Positions 1 to 10,026 of a stretch of 64,000 nucleotides of DNA are shown in pieces. Origin of the DNA: Bacteroidaceae bacterium. GTDB taxonomy: Bacteria > Bacteroidota > Bacteroidia > Bacteroidales > Bacteroidaceae. Where the stretch lies: positions 62,001 through 126,000 of the forward strand of contig CABIVS010000016.1 in the NCBI GenBank assembly GCA_902362375.1, written 5' to 3'. The translations under genes were made by a program, and so were the position numbers. The notes beneath the pieces were generated by a model that worked only from the letters and a program-made list of their open reading frames with translations, ran no database searches and was not told the DNA's origin. How positions within the stretch are numbered: position 1 is the stretch's first letter; each line of letters starts with the position of its first letter.

Positions 1-1294
1 TTCCGGCAGCAGCAATCTTATTCAGGGAACGGCGGTATAAATCCATCTTGTCGAGATAAGTGGAGCATTGGTCCATATATCTCCCGATATATTCCTCCTT
101 GATATAGTTGGCTTCCGAAAGCGTATGATTCATTTCTTTCAGTTGCGAATTGGAATCGTGAAGTTCTTCGTTCAGTTCTTGCAGGAGCGTATTAGTGTCG
201 ATCACTTCGCGACGTGCGGCAGCAACCTTTTTCATCTGCTTGTAAACGAAGAAAATGGCGACTAACAAAAATACGGAAAGCAAACTGATACAAATCAATG
301 AGACTTTCATCTCCTGCTGCTGACGTTTGGTTTTTAATTGATAGGCCTGATCGATGATAGGAAAGACCTGTGAGATTTCCAGGGTACGAAGACGGGCATT
401 GCAAAGGGTGGCATCCTCCAGGGAACATTTCAGATAGTTGTAGGCACGGTCGATGTCTCCTTCTTCATAAACAAGAGAAGCGAGTTTGCGCAAAGACACA
501 TATTCTTTTACCGCTGATTTCAAATCGGCAATGGCCGAAAGAGCCAGGTAATGTTTTTGCCCCTGCTTATCTCCTTTCAACCGATAGCCTTCGGAAATGG
601 TATAAGTAATCATTGCCTGTGCATGATCATCTAAAGACGGTTTACTGTAATATTCCATCAGCATATCAATCGCTTCATCGTATCGGGCATGAACGATGCA
701 CTTATCTGCCATCACCAATGCGTGCCCCAGAGAGTCGGAAGCATTGATCTGTAACAGGGAATCCCGGTATAAATCCGTCATCCGGTAATATTCTTTCTTG
801 GCTTTCTCCGTAACGGCATAATCACCCATCAATCCATAAATAGTGCGGTACAGATGATAATAATAGCCATATAGATAGTCGGGCAGTGTTTTCTTATCAA
901 TTTTCCCCAATAACTCGAGGGCTTCTTTATACATTCCGGTAGTTCCCATCACTTCCGCCATATTCATGGCAGAATCATCCAAGTAGTCCAGTTTATTTAA
1001 ACGATGTGCCAGTTCCTCTTTCCGTTGGGCATAGACAAAAGACGAATCCAGATTATAAGCCCGGTATTCATCGAAAAGACGTCCGCAAAAACCATATCGC
1101 TGCTCATCGGAAGCAGCCTCAACCAACAATTTCTTCAAGTCAGCAATTCGTGCCTCCTTTTCCGCTCCATAAGTCTGGCGGTTTTTAATGATACCATCAA
1201 TCTCACGAAGCAACGCATCGGTACTCTTATTATCTTTTGCATAAAGCAGACCAGAAAGGACGATTGTCACAAAAATCAGAATAACTTTTTTCAT
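1..1294 (-). CDS. DUF6377-type membrane regulator, 3' end cut by window edge
   Basis: Open reading frame from ATG at 1294 that runs off the left edge; 431 codons are visible. It begins MKKVILIFVTIVLSG, a signal peptide, followed by about 300 helical residues with TPR-like spacing. One membrane segment lies near residues 330-350 (VSLICISLLSVFLLVAIFF), and a charged coiled-coil stretch (EVIDTNTLLQELNEELHDSN) follows. This order matches the Bacteroides DUF6377 family, which usually ends in a cytoplasmic helix-turn-helix that would lie beyond the edge. The family is found beside carbohydrate loci and is thought to be regulatory; that role is inferred. The -7 element TATCTTTG lies 23 bases before the start. 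The neighbouring sulfatase is on the same strand but is separated by a strong terminator. Confidence 0.8.
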   Translation of the reverse strand, partial: MKKVILIFVTIVLSGLLYAKDNKSTDALLREIDGIIKNRQTYGAEKEARIADLKKLLVEAASDEQRYGFCGRLFDEYRAYNLDSSFVYAQRKEELAHRLNKLDYLDDSAMNMAEVMGTTGMYKEALELLGKIDKKTLPDYLYGYYYHLYRTIYGLMGDYAVTEKAKKEYYRMTDLYRDSLLQINASDSLGHALVMADKCIVHARYDEAIDMLMEYYSKPSLDDHAQAMITYTISEGYRLKGDKQGQKHYLALSAIADLKSAVKEYVSLRKLASLVYEEGDIDRAYNYLKCSLEDATLCNARLRTLEISQVFPIIDQAYQLKTKRQQQEMKVSLICISLLSVFLLVAIFFVYKQMKKVAAARREVIDTNTLLQELNEELHDSNSQLKEMNHTLSEANYIKEEYIGRYMDQCSTYLDKMDLYRRSLNKIAAAG

Positions 1295-1316
1295 AGTGCC
1301 GTATGTATTATATCTG

Positions 1317-1324
1317 CAAAGATA
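1317..1324 (-). promoter_or_regulatory. Bacteroides -7 promoter element for the DUF6377 gene
   Basis: Minus-strand TATCTTTG fits the Bacteroides consensus TAnnTTTG and lies 23 bases upstream of the ATG at 1294. No clear -33 TTTG is seen at the usual spacing. Confidence 0.55.
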
Positions 1325-1735
1325 AAAGTCTTTCAGAAACTTCCGGCTTTCAGGAGAAGATTATTGCAGGTAGAAAAAACAATCTTTTTTAAAGAGAGGG
1401 CAAAACAGATTTATTATAAACACAATAATTGTATTTATAATAATCAATATGCAGTCATTGTTAATTCTTTTATTCCGGTCACTCCTTACTAGAGAAAGTA
1501 TTGAAAATTTTTATTCTCTATTATTCACTTCTTCCATGCCCTTGTTTTCCCCAAAGTATCTTTTTGTGTGATATAAATAGCATCTCGTATCCTCACTAAG
1601 ATTAAACTCTATTATATCCTGGAGTGCTTCGCAATTATCTTAGGCATATAGGCAGTCTTATCCTCTATTCATTGCCTAAAAAAATACCTGCATTCCATTG
1701 TAAGGGTAGCCATTCCCATATCAATGCGTGTGGCA

Positions 1736-1787
1736 TATGTACTTTGCCATGTCCGAAGATGTAACTTCAGACATGGCAAAGTACATA
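1736..1787 (-). terminator. Strong hairpin terminator downstream of the sulfatase
   Basis: Perfect 18-bp inverted repeat, arms 1736-1753 (TATGTACTTTGCCATGTC) and 1770-1787. After one mismatch four more pairs (GAAG/CTTC) continue the stem to a 6-base loop. It lies about 50 bases past the stop of the minus-strand sulfatase at 1840, the expected place for its terminator. Confidence 0.75.
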
Positions 1788-1839
1788 CGAAAATCAATAA
1801 AATTACTATCTCGATTACATTACATATAAATTTATTCTT

Positions 1840-3801
1840 TTAGTTAGGTAGCGGCACTATTGGTCTGCGACCGTAATTTAACTTCAGACCTCTTTGATAA
1901 GCTTCGGGACCATGAAGGTTGTCGATATCCATTTCACCCAAGTTTACGAGGATCCCCCGTGCCATGAGACCGGCATCTTCGTTTTCAAGGCGTGGCAAGG
2001 TTTCCGCAGCTTCTTTTAGATCCGGCAGGAAAGGACGGATACAATCGCGCATGTCAGGATCTAATGACAGGCATTCCAGTGATGAATAAGCTATTTTTCT
2101 GTCTTTTTCCAAAACGGGAGTAATCAGGCGTGAAACACCTTCTTCGGCTTTGCCCAGATAGGCAACGGCATAGGCAGCCTCAGAAGCGATGTAAGGATTG
2201 TCATCTTGGAGGAGCGCCAATAAGGTTTCCGGACAAGTCCCAATTTGTTTTTCTCTAGCAAGTTTGGCATATCCCACTACTCCCCAGAACCGCATTTCCG
2301 GCAGAGAGCTTGCTATTGCTTTCTCCAATAAAGGAAGGGAAGCGGTAGTTGCCGTTCCAGCTGTCTCGACAAGGACATACAAGTCATCCAACGGATATTT
2401 CTCTTTCCGTACTTTATCATAAAGTATATGTCCGATACGTGAGGTAGGAAGGAAAAATCCCAAGTCACAGGTAGTGCGGATATGGTCAGACAGTGCTTGG
2501 CGCATTTTAGTGAGAATTGCTGCATATTCGGGCACATCGGACAAATCATGTAATTCACCCGCGTCTTTTTCAAGATCAAACAACATTTCTGCCGGATGGG
2601 CTTCAAAAGCCTGCCCCCAATCGGGGTTGGTATTGTGTCCTCCCAACACCAGCTTGTCCCAGGCTTTATTGGATGGCATCCCCCATTGGTAATAATTGCG
2701 TAAGGCAAACTGGCGGTAGGGGATATAGCTGCGGATGTACTTGAATCGTCCGTCAGTAACGGCACGTACCGGCATGAAATGATGTAGCTGGTTGGCTGCC
2801 AACGCAAATTGCATTTCACGTTTTTCTTTATTTGCAAACTTGCCGTAAAGTGCTTTGCCCTGCATCTGTTTGGGTGGTTTTATCCCTGCAAGACTAAGTA
2901 CAGTAGGTCCCAAATCCGTGAAGTTGACCAAACTGTACTCTTTGCCTGGAGCCTGATTCGCCAGATGTTGCCATTTGGGTGGAAAGTAGGCTATCAAAGG
3001 TACTCTTAGACCGCTTTCGTACAAATATCCTTTACCACGGGGTACGCAACCGCCATGATCACTGAAGAAGAAGATAATCGTATTTTCATCCAATCCTCTT
3101 TCTTTCAAATCTTTCAGGAAGAGGCCCAGCCAAATATCTACGTCTTGTACTGCTTCCAGATGACCGGCATAATCGGAACGTACTTCCGGCAAATCGGGAA
3201 CATAGGAGGGCAATGAAAGTAATGTCGGGTAGATACCTTCCTGCGTGTAGTCTCTTCGTCCGTCGGTGTGGAAAGTACGAATGCGTCCCATATGTGAAGT
3301 TACCGTATTGAACACGGCGAAGAAAGGTTGATCTTTTCCCCGTTTTGAACTGTTGTAGGAAGCCTTGTTGTTGCACTCGTCCCAACATATTTTATTGTCG
3401 GTGGTGGAATTATAATGTGTCTTGCTGTTGTTCGTACAATAATATCCGGCTTCACGCAATTTCTGGGGAAAGAAGATGTCGGCGGGTGTATCATAGGGTA
3501 CGGGATGGATATCCATTCCGTAGGTGCTCGAGTAGCATCCGGTGATAAGTGAAGAACGGGCCGCCGAACTTTGGGGAGCTACAGACCATGCGTTCATGAA
3601 CTGTATGCCGCGGGAAGCAAGACTATCCGCATTGGGGGTATGTACCCCTTTGTTGCCGTAGCAACCGAATTCGTATGCACTGGTATCTTCAAAGGTGAGC
3701 CAAAGAATATTTGGCCTCTCGTTTTTTTTGTCTGCTGCCTCTGTAGGTGCGGAATACAATCCGTAGAAGGCGGTACACATTAATAAAGGTAAGTGTCTCA
3801 T
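1840..3801 (-). CDS. S1 family sulfatase, Ser-type, with HEAT-like C-terminal region
   Basis: The 653-residue protein has a signal peptide and a formylglycine-dependent sulfatase core. The maturation motif is S78-S-A-A-R82, the serine type converted to formylglycine by anSME. The first metal-binding pair is E38-D39 (FEDTS) rather than the common Asp-Asp; the second is in FFFSDHGG. After about residue 470 come short alpha-helical repeats (ALLQDDNPYIASEAAYAVAYLG) resembling HEAT repeats, a tail known from some Bacteroides S1 sulfatases. It should remove sulfate from a sugar in the periplasm; the position attacked is not predictable here. It stands alone, divergent from the heparan-type locus, and may serve it. 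Subfamily not assigned with confidence. Confidence 0.88.
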   Translation of the reverse strand: MRHLPLLMCTAFYGLYSAPTEAADKKNERPNILWLTFEDTSAYEFGCYGNKGVHTPNADSLASRGIQFMNAWSVAPQSSAARSSLITGCYSSTYGMDIHPVPYDTPADIFFPQKLREAGYYCTNNSKTHYNSTTDNKICWDECNNKASYNSSKRGKDQPFFAVFNTVTSHMGRIRTFHTDGRRDYTQEGIYPTLLSLPSYVPDLPEVRSDYAGHLEAVQDVDIWLGLFLKDLKERGLDENTIIFFFSDHGGCVPRGKGYLYESGLRVPLIAYFPPKWQHLANQAPGKEYSLVNFTDLGPTVLSLAGIKPPKQMQGKALYGKFANKEKREMQFALAANQLHHFMPVRAVTDGRFKYIRSYIPYRQFALRNYYQWGMPSNKAWDKLVLGGHNTNPDWGQAFEAHPAEMLFDLEKDAGELHDLSDVPEYAAILTKMRQALSDHIRTTCDLGFFLPTSRIGHILYDKVRKEKYPLDDLYVLVETAGTATTASLPLLEKAIASSLPEMRFWGVVGYAKLAREKQIGTCPETLLALLQDDNPYIASEAAYAVAYLGKAEEGVSRLITPVLEKDRKIAYSSLECLSLDPDMRDCIRPFLPDLKEAAETLPRLENEDAGLMARGILVNLGEMDIDNLHGPEAYQRGLKLNYGRRPIVPLPN

Positions 3802-4040
3802 AAAATGTTAAGTATATTTGTTTCTTTCTGCTAAAATAGCCCGTTTGTGTCTAACGGAGATTTTCTTATGTTCAAAAGTGTGTTAATATTGTCTCGGCAA
3901 ATAATTTTTCAACAAAATTAATATCGATTCAACAATATTGCAAGACGCTTAAACATCTATTCATATGATATTGGATAAAAAAAGATAAGAGACCGAGGAT
4001 AAAATTTTAATTTTAAATATTGAAATCTAACGCAAAAGAT
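3802..4040. promoter_or_regulatory. Divergent intergenic region, sulfatase / toroid enzyme
   Basis: AT-rich 239-base region between divergent genes. A TATATTTG at 3813-3820 on the plus strand and a TAATTTTG (CAAAATTA at 3913-3920) on the minus strand match the TAnnTTTG element, but both are far from their starts and lack a convincing -33. It probably holds both promoters; exact sites are uncertain. Confidence 0.4.
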
Positions 4041-5939
4041 ATGAGAAACATGTTTTTTATAATGATACTATTTTATGTATCATTTTTGTCAGGACAAGCA
4101 CGAAATGTGAATGGAAATTCTTTTGATAATTCACTACGCTGTGAAGCAGATAAGCTGTTGACGAAATGGATGGACACCTTTTTGACCTATCAGTGCATCC
4201 ATCCTGATTCCGCACTTGACGGAGGCGTCCTGTGCCCTGCATGTGCCCGCATGCACGGGCGAATAGGAGATGCCGTACTTCCTTTAATGTATCTGGCGGA
4301 AAAGACTGGCAACCACAAATATCTGCTCGGAGCCAAGCGCCTAATGGCGTGGATGGAGAATGTGCACCGTCCAGATGGTTCATGGATGAATGATGTACAT
4401 ATTTCGGACTGGAACGGTACTACGGTATTTGCGTCTATTGCCCTCTACGAGGCCTTACATTATCATGGGCACTTACTGGATGACTCGACCCGTAACCATT
4501 GGAAGCAACAATTATTGAATGCCGGTGAGTTTATAATGGACAATCCTTTTATTTATAGCCGCAAGCGGAAAGGTATGCGGAATATGAACGTCAATTATTC
4601 AGCTTCTGCAACCTATGCCTTGTACGCTATCGGTGAACTGTGTAACCGCCCTGATTTCAAGATGGAAGCCCGAGAGATAGCTGCCGGACTGAAAAGCTAT
4701 TTCACGGGGAATAATTGCTTCCTATATGGTGAAGGACCGAATATCAGTTCTGAAACTAGCAACGGCTGTCGTCCGGTCGATTTACTTTATAATATAGAAG
4801 AATCCCTGCCCAATATGGCATATTATGCAGTGATGGCGAATGATACGGAATTATTGTCACTCGTAGAACGTTCCATGAATACCCATCTGGAATTTATGTT
4901 GCCCGACGGTGCTTGGGATAACAGTTGGGGCACACGCAGTTTTAAGTGGACATACTGGGGTGGACGTACCAGTGACGGATTTATGGGAGGCTATTATCTG
5001 ATGGCTGCCCGTCATCCGGAATATTTGGAGGCCATTCACCGCAATATCCGTTTGCTGGATAAGGCGACTCATGGCGGTCTTCTTTATGGAGGAATGCATT
5101 ATCTCGCATCCGGTATTCCTCCCTGTATTCATCATACATTTGGACACGCCAAAGCATTAGCATCTTTCTTGGAACTGCCTCCTGTGAAGATAAATTCCTC
5201 GGGTAGCCTTCCCCGGGATGCTGTTTATGGCATGAAGTATTTTAAAGATATTCGTACTTGGCTTCTGTCCCAAGGAGCTTGGCGTGCCACGTTTACCGGA
5301 TATGATGCTGAATATAAGGTAAAAGGGACTCATCCTATGGGAGGTGCCCTCTCTTTGCTGTGGCATGCGCAAGCAGGGCCTGTTTTTGCTGCAACTATGA
5401 ATCAATATAAACTGATTGAAGCTCCTAATATGCAGAGCAATACCCGTAAATATCTGATGGGAGGTACTCCCCGAGTTGAATTAATTCAAGATGGGGTTGC
5501 ATATAGTAATCTGGATGATTTGACCACGGACATCACTTGTTTTACCGGAAACAAAATCTGCCGGTTTGATGTACAGACTCATTTGGTTGATATTAATCAA
5601 CAGTCTCCAAAACAAGGAGCAGTATCTGTAGTGATGGGTTATGCGTTCTCGGAACAAGGAGTCAGCATAAGTGTGGAGCATTGCAATGAATCGGCTTATC
5701 TTATGCTGCCGGTTATCGCATCGCCTGAAGAAAAGGTGGAAATAACTGCCCGTGAAGTTTGTATAAAGAAGAACAAAGGTGTATTGCATATCACCTGCGA
5801 ATCTGGAAATATACAAGTGGCACCGACCGATGGAGATGGACGAATCTTCAATCCGGTTCCCGGATTTTCTTTTATACCTTTGCAAATAATACCGAAAGGC
5901 ACTGATAAGAAAATACAGATAAATATCTATTTTTGCTAA
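4041..5939 (+). CDS. Secreted alpha-toroid/beta-sandwich protein, putative polysaccharide lyase or hydrolase, unassigned
   Basis: Start chosen at ATG 4041 (MRNMFFIMILF, a clean signal peptide, 632 residues); the frame also opens at a TTG at 4020, giving an unlikely charged leader. Residues about 20-390 are helical with repeated aromatic and glycine-rich motifs typical of an alpha/alpha toroid (RIGDAVLPLMYLAEKTGNH; PDGSWMNDVHISDWNGTTVF). The last 200 residues look like beta-strands, as in heparinase II/III-type and other toroid lyases. A C65-P-A-C68 pair followed by H72 is notable. I do not recognise an established CAZy family. It is the first gene of an apparent operon with the hybrid regulator (37-base gap), aldose epimerase and KdgF, so a role in glycosaminoglycan breakdown is inferred from position and fold only. 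Confidence 0.7.
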   Translation: MRNMFFIMILFYVSFLSGQARNVNGNSFDNSLRCEADKLLTKWMDTFLTYQCIHPDSALDGGVLCPACARMHGRIGDAVLPLMYLAEKTGNHKYLLGAKRLMAWMENVHRPDGSWMNDVHISDWNGTTVFASIALYEALHYHGHLLDDSTRNHWKQQLLNAGEFIMDNPFIYSRKRKGMRNMNVNYSASATYALYAIGELCNRPDFKMEAREIAAGLKSYFTGNNCFLYGEGPNISSETSNGCRPVDLLYNIEESLPNMAYYAVMANDTELLSLVERSMNTHLEFMLPDGAWDNSWGTRSFKWTYWGGRTSDGFMGGYYLMAARHPEYLEAIHRNIRLLDKATHGGLLYGGMHYLASGIPPCIHHTFGHAKALASFLELPPVKINSSGSLPRDAVYGMKYFKDIRTWLLSQGAWRATFTGYDAEYKVKGTHPMGGALSLLWHAQAGPVFAATMNQYKLIEAPNMQSNTRKYLMGGTPRVELIQDGVAYSNLDDLTTDITCFTGNKICRFDVQTHLVDINQQSPKQGAVSVVMGYAFSEQGVSISVEHCNESAYLMLPVIASPEEKVEITAREVCIKKNKGVLHITCESGNIQVAPTDGDGRIFNPVPGFSFIPLQIIPKGTDKKIQINIYFC

Positions 5940-5976
5940 TATATTTCATCTATTTGCTTCATAATGGATTAGAACT

Positions 5977-8900
5977 ATGAAAACACTGCAATTTTTGTTA
6001 GTACTTTTAGGAGGATTGTTTCCCTGTGTGCTGAATGCCGGTGTAACCGAAGATATTTATTTCTCCCATATTGGTCTGAAAGAGGGCTTGTCACACAGTA
6101 CAGTTTTTGCTATTAATCAGGATAAAGAAGGAAATTTATGGTTTGCTACGTATGATGGTGTAAATAAATATGATGGTTATAATTTTACTGTATATCGTCA
6201 TCAATATACAAATTCCAGTAGCATTGCCAGTGACATCTCCCACTGCATTGCAGTAGATGATTCAGACCGGATATGGGTTGGTACTCGTGAGGGATTATCT
6301 CTCTACAACCATCAAAAGAATGCTTTCTCCAATTATTATTATAAAAAGAACGGCTTGAATGTAGCTGTAACCAATATTGTATCAATTAAAAAAGACTGGT
6401 TGATATTGGGAACTGCCGAAGGTATCTTGCTTTTTGATGTAAAGAAGGAATGTTTCCTGAATGATACATTGTCTTCTTCCTTGCATAGATTGCAACCTAC
6501 TGCCTTGGTACGCCAGGACGATTGCATTTATATAGGTGCCGAAGATGGCGCGTATATTTATACTCTATCAAGCGGTGTTCTGGAGAAGCTGGTGAATATA
6601 CCTGCCGGTGTGAAAATACATGCTATATTGTGCCAGATGTTTAATAAAATATGGTTGGCAACAGAGGGAGATGGGCTTTATTTATATGACGTGAAATCAA
6701 AAGAATGGAAAAATTACCGTCATGCAGATGGTAAATCCGGATTAAACTCAAACTATGTGCGTTCTTTGGCATTGGACACGGAGAATCGTTTATGGGTGGG
6801 AACTTATGGAGGATTGAATATCTACAAGGAAGGTACAGATAACTTTTCGTCTATAAAAAGTTCAGAGATTCAGGAAGGAAGTTTGTCACAGAATTCAGTC
6901 CGAAGCATTTTCAGAGATTCGCAAGGCGGTATGTGGTTGGGTACATACTGGGGAGGATTGAATTACTATCATCCTTTGTGTAACCGCTTTCAGCGTATCA
7001 AGCATGTTCCGTTCTTAAATTCACTTAGTGATAATGTAGTCAGTTGTATTGTTGAGGATAATATGCATAACTTGTGGATCGGTACGAGTAATGGCGGGTT
7101 GAATTTCTATGATAATATTTCGCAACAATATAAGAATTATTTATTTAATTTGGGTAATGTGAGTGCACCTTTTAAAGATATTAAAACAGTATATGTGGAT
7201 GAGGCGCAAGATAAGGTCTATGTAGGAGCACATGCCGGAGGAATGATGGCCTTGCACCGGAAATCCGGTCATGTGGAATATTATAATAGCCAGAACAGCA
7301 ATTTGCCGAGTAATAATATTTATTCTATAATCTCTGATGGGCACGAGGGACTTTGGGTGGCATCATTGGAGTGTTTATTCCACTTTGATATGGTTAAACA
7401 CAGCTTCACGATTGTTGATAAAGATAGGAACGGGCATAAATTGCAGCAAGATAACCGTTTGTTGTTTCGGGATTCCAAGAAACGTATATGGGCCGGAGGA
7501 AAAATGGGAGTCTCGGTTTTTAATCAGATAGGTACCTCCTTACTCATTAATACAGATTTTCAAATAGTTTCTATACTGAAGCAGGCATTTGTGAATTGTT
7601 TCTACGAATCTTCTTCCCAATATATATGGATTGGAACCCGCAACGGTTTATTTGCTTTGAAAGAGGGTGACAAGCAATTTTTGCAATATACAACAGCAAA
7701 CGGTTTGCCGAGCAATGTTATTTACGGTATCCTGGAAGATGCCTACGGTCGTTTATGGATAAGTACGAATCAGGGATTGAGTTGCTTGAATCTGGAAAGT
7801 GGAAAATTCCGTAATTTTACGATTATGGACGGATTACAAGGTAATCAGTTTAATGCAGGAGCTTACTGCAGAAAAGACGATGGTTATATGCTGTTTGGAG
7901 GAGTCAACGGCATTACTTTATTCCGTCCTGAAACATTGATCGATAATCCTTATACCCCTAAACCCGTAATCAATAAATTATTTGTCTATAATAAGGAGGT
8001 ACTGCCGGATGATGAAACCGGTATTTTGAAAAAGAACATTGCGTACGTTGACCATATAACTTTGTCGTCATCCCAGAATTCATTTTCCATTTCGTTTGTC
8101 GTCTCCAATTATATAGCAGGTAAGCATAATACTTTTGCTTATAAATTAGAAGGGTATAATGATGTATGGTATAAGCAAAATGATATCAGTCTCGTTTCTT
8201 ACTCCAATTTACCGGCAGGAGACTATACTTTCTGCATAAAAGCGGCGAACAATGATGGAAAATGGAATGAGGATCCCACTATGCTTCACATCCGCATACT
8301 GCCGGTTTGGTATTGTACTTGGTGGGCACTTACTTTATTTATTCTGTCGTTTGCCTTGCTGGTATTCGGTAGTGTACGGTTCTTTTGGCTGCGCAAAAAT
8401 ATGCAAGCTGAAATACGCATGGAAAGACTCGATAAGGAAAAACGGGAAGAAATCAACCAAATGAAAATCCGTTTTTATGTAAATATCTCACATGAATTAC
8501 GAACCCCGTTGACCTTGATTGTTGCGCCATTACAGGAATTACTCAACCATATCAACGGGCATTGGGAACATGAGCTATTGTCCTATGTCCAGCGGAACGC
8601 CAACCGTCTACTGCACTTGGTTAATCAATTGATGGATTTCAGACGTGCAGAATTAGGAATCTTTGAACTCAGAGCTGTGTATTCCAATGCTTCTAAACGG
8701 GTACTAAACTGCTTTATGAATTATGAAAGTCTGTCTAAAAGAAAAGATATAGACTATAACTTCTATACAGAACTACAAGTTGAAAATGTGCTTTTCGACG
8801 AAAACTATTTGGATCTGATTGCAAATAACTTGCTTTCGAATGCCTTTAAATACACCAAAGTCGGCGGAAGCATAACCGTGAAACTCTATAAGGAAGATAA

Positions 8901-10014
8901 CAACCTTGTATTACAAGTAGCCGATACTGGTATTGGCATTCCGCTCGAGAAACAGGAGAAGATTTTTGAACGTTTCTATCAGGTGGAGAATGGTTGTGAA
9001 GGAAGCGGTATCGGACTTTCTTTAATTCAGCGCTTGGTTGAACTGCATCATGGGCGGATTGTTCTTCAGAGTGAAGTAGGCAAAGGGTCCATTTTTACAA
9101 TTTATCTGCCGCAGGATAAATCTGTATATACCCGGGAGGAACTGTCTGGCAGAAGTGGGGACGCAGGAGATCAACGTGTATATTCCACCAATGCAAATGA
9201 CATCTATATTAGTGATGATGAGAAGTTGGAAAAGGAAGAAAATACAGATGATGAAGGCGGTAAACGCGGCACCATCCTAGTGGTAGAAGATAATAGGGAG
9301 CTGAGACAATACATAGTAAACAGTCTGTCTGCTTTCTTCAATCTCTTGGAAGCGGAGAACGGGCAAAAGGCATTGTATATATTGAAAGACCAGGAAGTCG
9401 ATTTGATTATTACAGATGTCATGATGCCTGTAATGGACGGTGTGAAATTATGCAAGTTAGTGAAACAGAATTTACGTACCTGCCATATTCCGGTTTATAT
9501 GTTATCAGCCAAAGTGGATGTCAAGTACCAGTTGGAAGGCTTGCAGGTAGGAGCTGACGATTATATCGCCAAACCATTCTCTATGGAAGTGTTGAAGGTT
9601 AAGATACTGAATATGCTACGCACACGTTACCGCATTTTCGAGCGGTATTCCAAGATGATGGAAATTGAACCGGAAAAACTTGCGAATAATACAATGGACG
9701 AGGAACTGTTGCGAAAGGCCATTGCTGTCATTGAGAAGAACATGGATAATGTAGAATTCTCTACGGAACAGTTTGCACGTGAAATGAATATGAGCCGTTC
9801 AAATCTTCATCTCAAATTAAAAGCGATAACAGGAAAATCTGCCATTGATTTTATTCACAAGATACGGTTCAACCATGCATGCCAATTATTGAAAGAAGGA
9901 AAATATACTGTTTCCGAAATCAGCTTTATGGTAGGGTATAATACACCTTCTTATTTTGCAGCACGCTTCAAAAAATATATCGGATGCTTGCCGACAGAGT
10001 ATGTAAAGAAATGA
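5977..10014 (+). CDS. Hybrid two-component system sensor/regulator (HTCS) of the heparan-type locus
   Basis: The 1345-residue protein has a signal peptide, then about 700 residues of Reg_prop beta-propeller repeats (motifs such as NLWFATYDGVNKYDGYNF and RLWVGTYGGLNIY). A Y_Y_Y domain (about 690-775), a membrane segment (about 775-800) and a histidine kinase domain follow, with phospho-acceptor H839 in SHELRTP and an ATPase G-box ADTGIGIP. The receiver domain has acceptor D1147 (ITDVMMPVMDG), and the last 100 residues form an AraC-type DNA-binding domain. Known HTCS proteins bind oligosaccharides in the periplasm and activate the adjacent susCD operon. All phosphorelay residues are present, so it should be active. 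A heparin- or heparan-derived ligand is inferred from the neighbouring PL12, GH88 and S1_11-like genes. Confidence 0.95.
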   Translation: MKTLQFLLVLLGGLFPCVLNAGVTEDIYFSHIGLKEGLSHSTVFAINQDKEGNLWFATYDGVNKYDGYNFTVYRHQYTNSSSIASDISHCIAVDDSDRIWVGTREGLSLYNHQKNAFSNYYYKKNGLNVAVTNIVSIKKDWLILGTAEGILLFDVKKECFLNDTLSSSLHRLQPTALVRQDDCIYIGAEDGAYIYTLSSGVLEKLVNIPAGVKIHAILCQMFNKIWLATEGDGLYLYDVKSKEWKNYRHADGKSGLNSNYVRSLALDTENRLWVGTYGGLNIYKEGTDNFSSIKSSEIQEGSLSQNSVRSIFRDSQGGMWLGTYWGGLNYYHPLCNRFQRIKHVPFLNSLSDNVVSCIVEDNMHNLWIGTSNGGLNFYDNISQQYKNYLFNLGNVSAPFKDIKTVYVDEAQDKVYVGAHAGGMMALHRKSGHVEYYNSQNSNLPSNNIYSIISDGHEGLWVASLECLFHFDMVKHSFTIVDKDRNGHKLQQDNRLLFRDSKKRIWAGGKMGVSVFNQIGTSLLINTDFQIVSILKQAFVNCFYESSSQYIWIGTRNGLFALKEGDKQFLQYTTANGLPSNVIYGILEDAYGRLWISTNQGLSCLNLESGKFRNFTIMDGLQGNQFNAGAYCRKDDGYMLFGGVNGITLFRPETLIDNPYTPKPVINKLFVYNKEVLPDDETGILKKNIAYVDHITLSSSQNSFSISFVVSNYIAGKHNTFAYKLEGYNDVWYKQNDISLVSYSNLPAGDYTFCIKAANNDGKWNEDPTMLHIRILPVWYCTWWALTLFILSFALLVFGSVRFFWLRKNMQAEIRMERLDKEKREEINQMKIRFYVNISHELRTPLTLIVAPLQELLNHINGHWEHELLSYVQRNANRLLHLVNQLMDFRRAELGIFELRAVYSNASKRVLNCFMNYESLSKRKDIDYNFYTELQVENVLFDENYLDLIANNLLSNAFKYTKVGGSITVKLYKEDNNLVLQVADTGIGIPLEKQEKIFERFYQVENGCEGSGIGLSLIQRLVELHHGRIVLQSEVGKGSIFTIYLPQDKSVYTREELSGRSGDAGDQRVYSTNANDIYISDDEKLEKEENTDDEGGKRGTILVVEDNRELRQYIVNSLSAFFNLLEAENGQKALYILKDQEVDLIITDVMMPVMDGVKLCKLVKQNLRTCHIPVYMLSAKVDVKYQLEGLQVGADDYIAKPFSMEVLKVKILNMLRTRYRIFERYSKMMEIEPEKLANNTMDEELLRKAIAVIEKNMDNVEFSTEQFAREMNMSRSNLHLKLKAITGKSAIDFIHKIRFNHACQLLKEGKYTVSEISFMVGYNTPSYFAARFKKYIGCLPTEYVKK

Positions 10015-10026
10015 TATTTATTACTT

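Larger units (their letters stand above)
1295..1839. other. Intergenic region without a gene
   Basis: This 545-base stretch is AT-rich. It holds the promoter of the left gene and the strong hairpin at 1736-1787. Open frames crossing it are antisense to the DUF6377 gene or too short and unlike any protein. Nothing else was recognised. Confidence 0.6.

Noticed and set aside
1004..1492. Plus-strand frame of 162 codons across the start of the DUF6377 gene
   Set aside because: It is antisense to a well-supported gene and has no signal, domain or codon character of a Bacteroides protein.
4020..4040. TTG start seven codons upstream of the toroid-enzyme ATG
   Set aside because: It puts a charged segment before the signal peptide; the ATG at 4041 gives a normal export signal.
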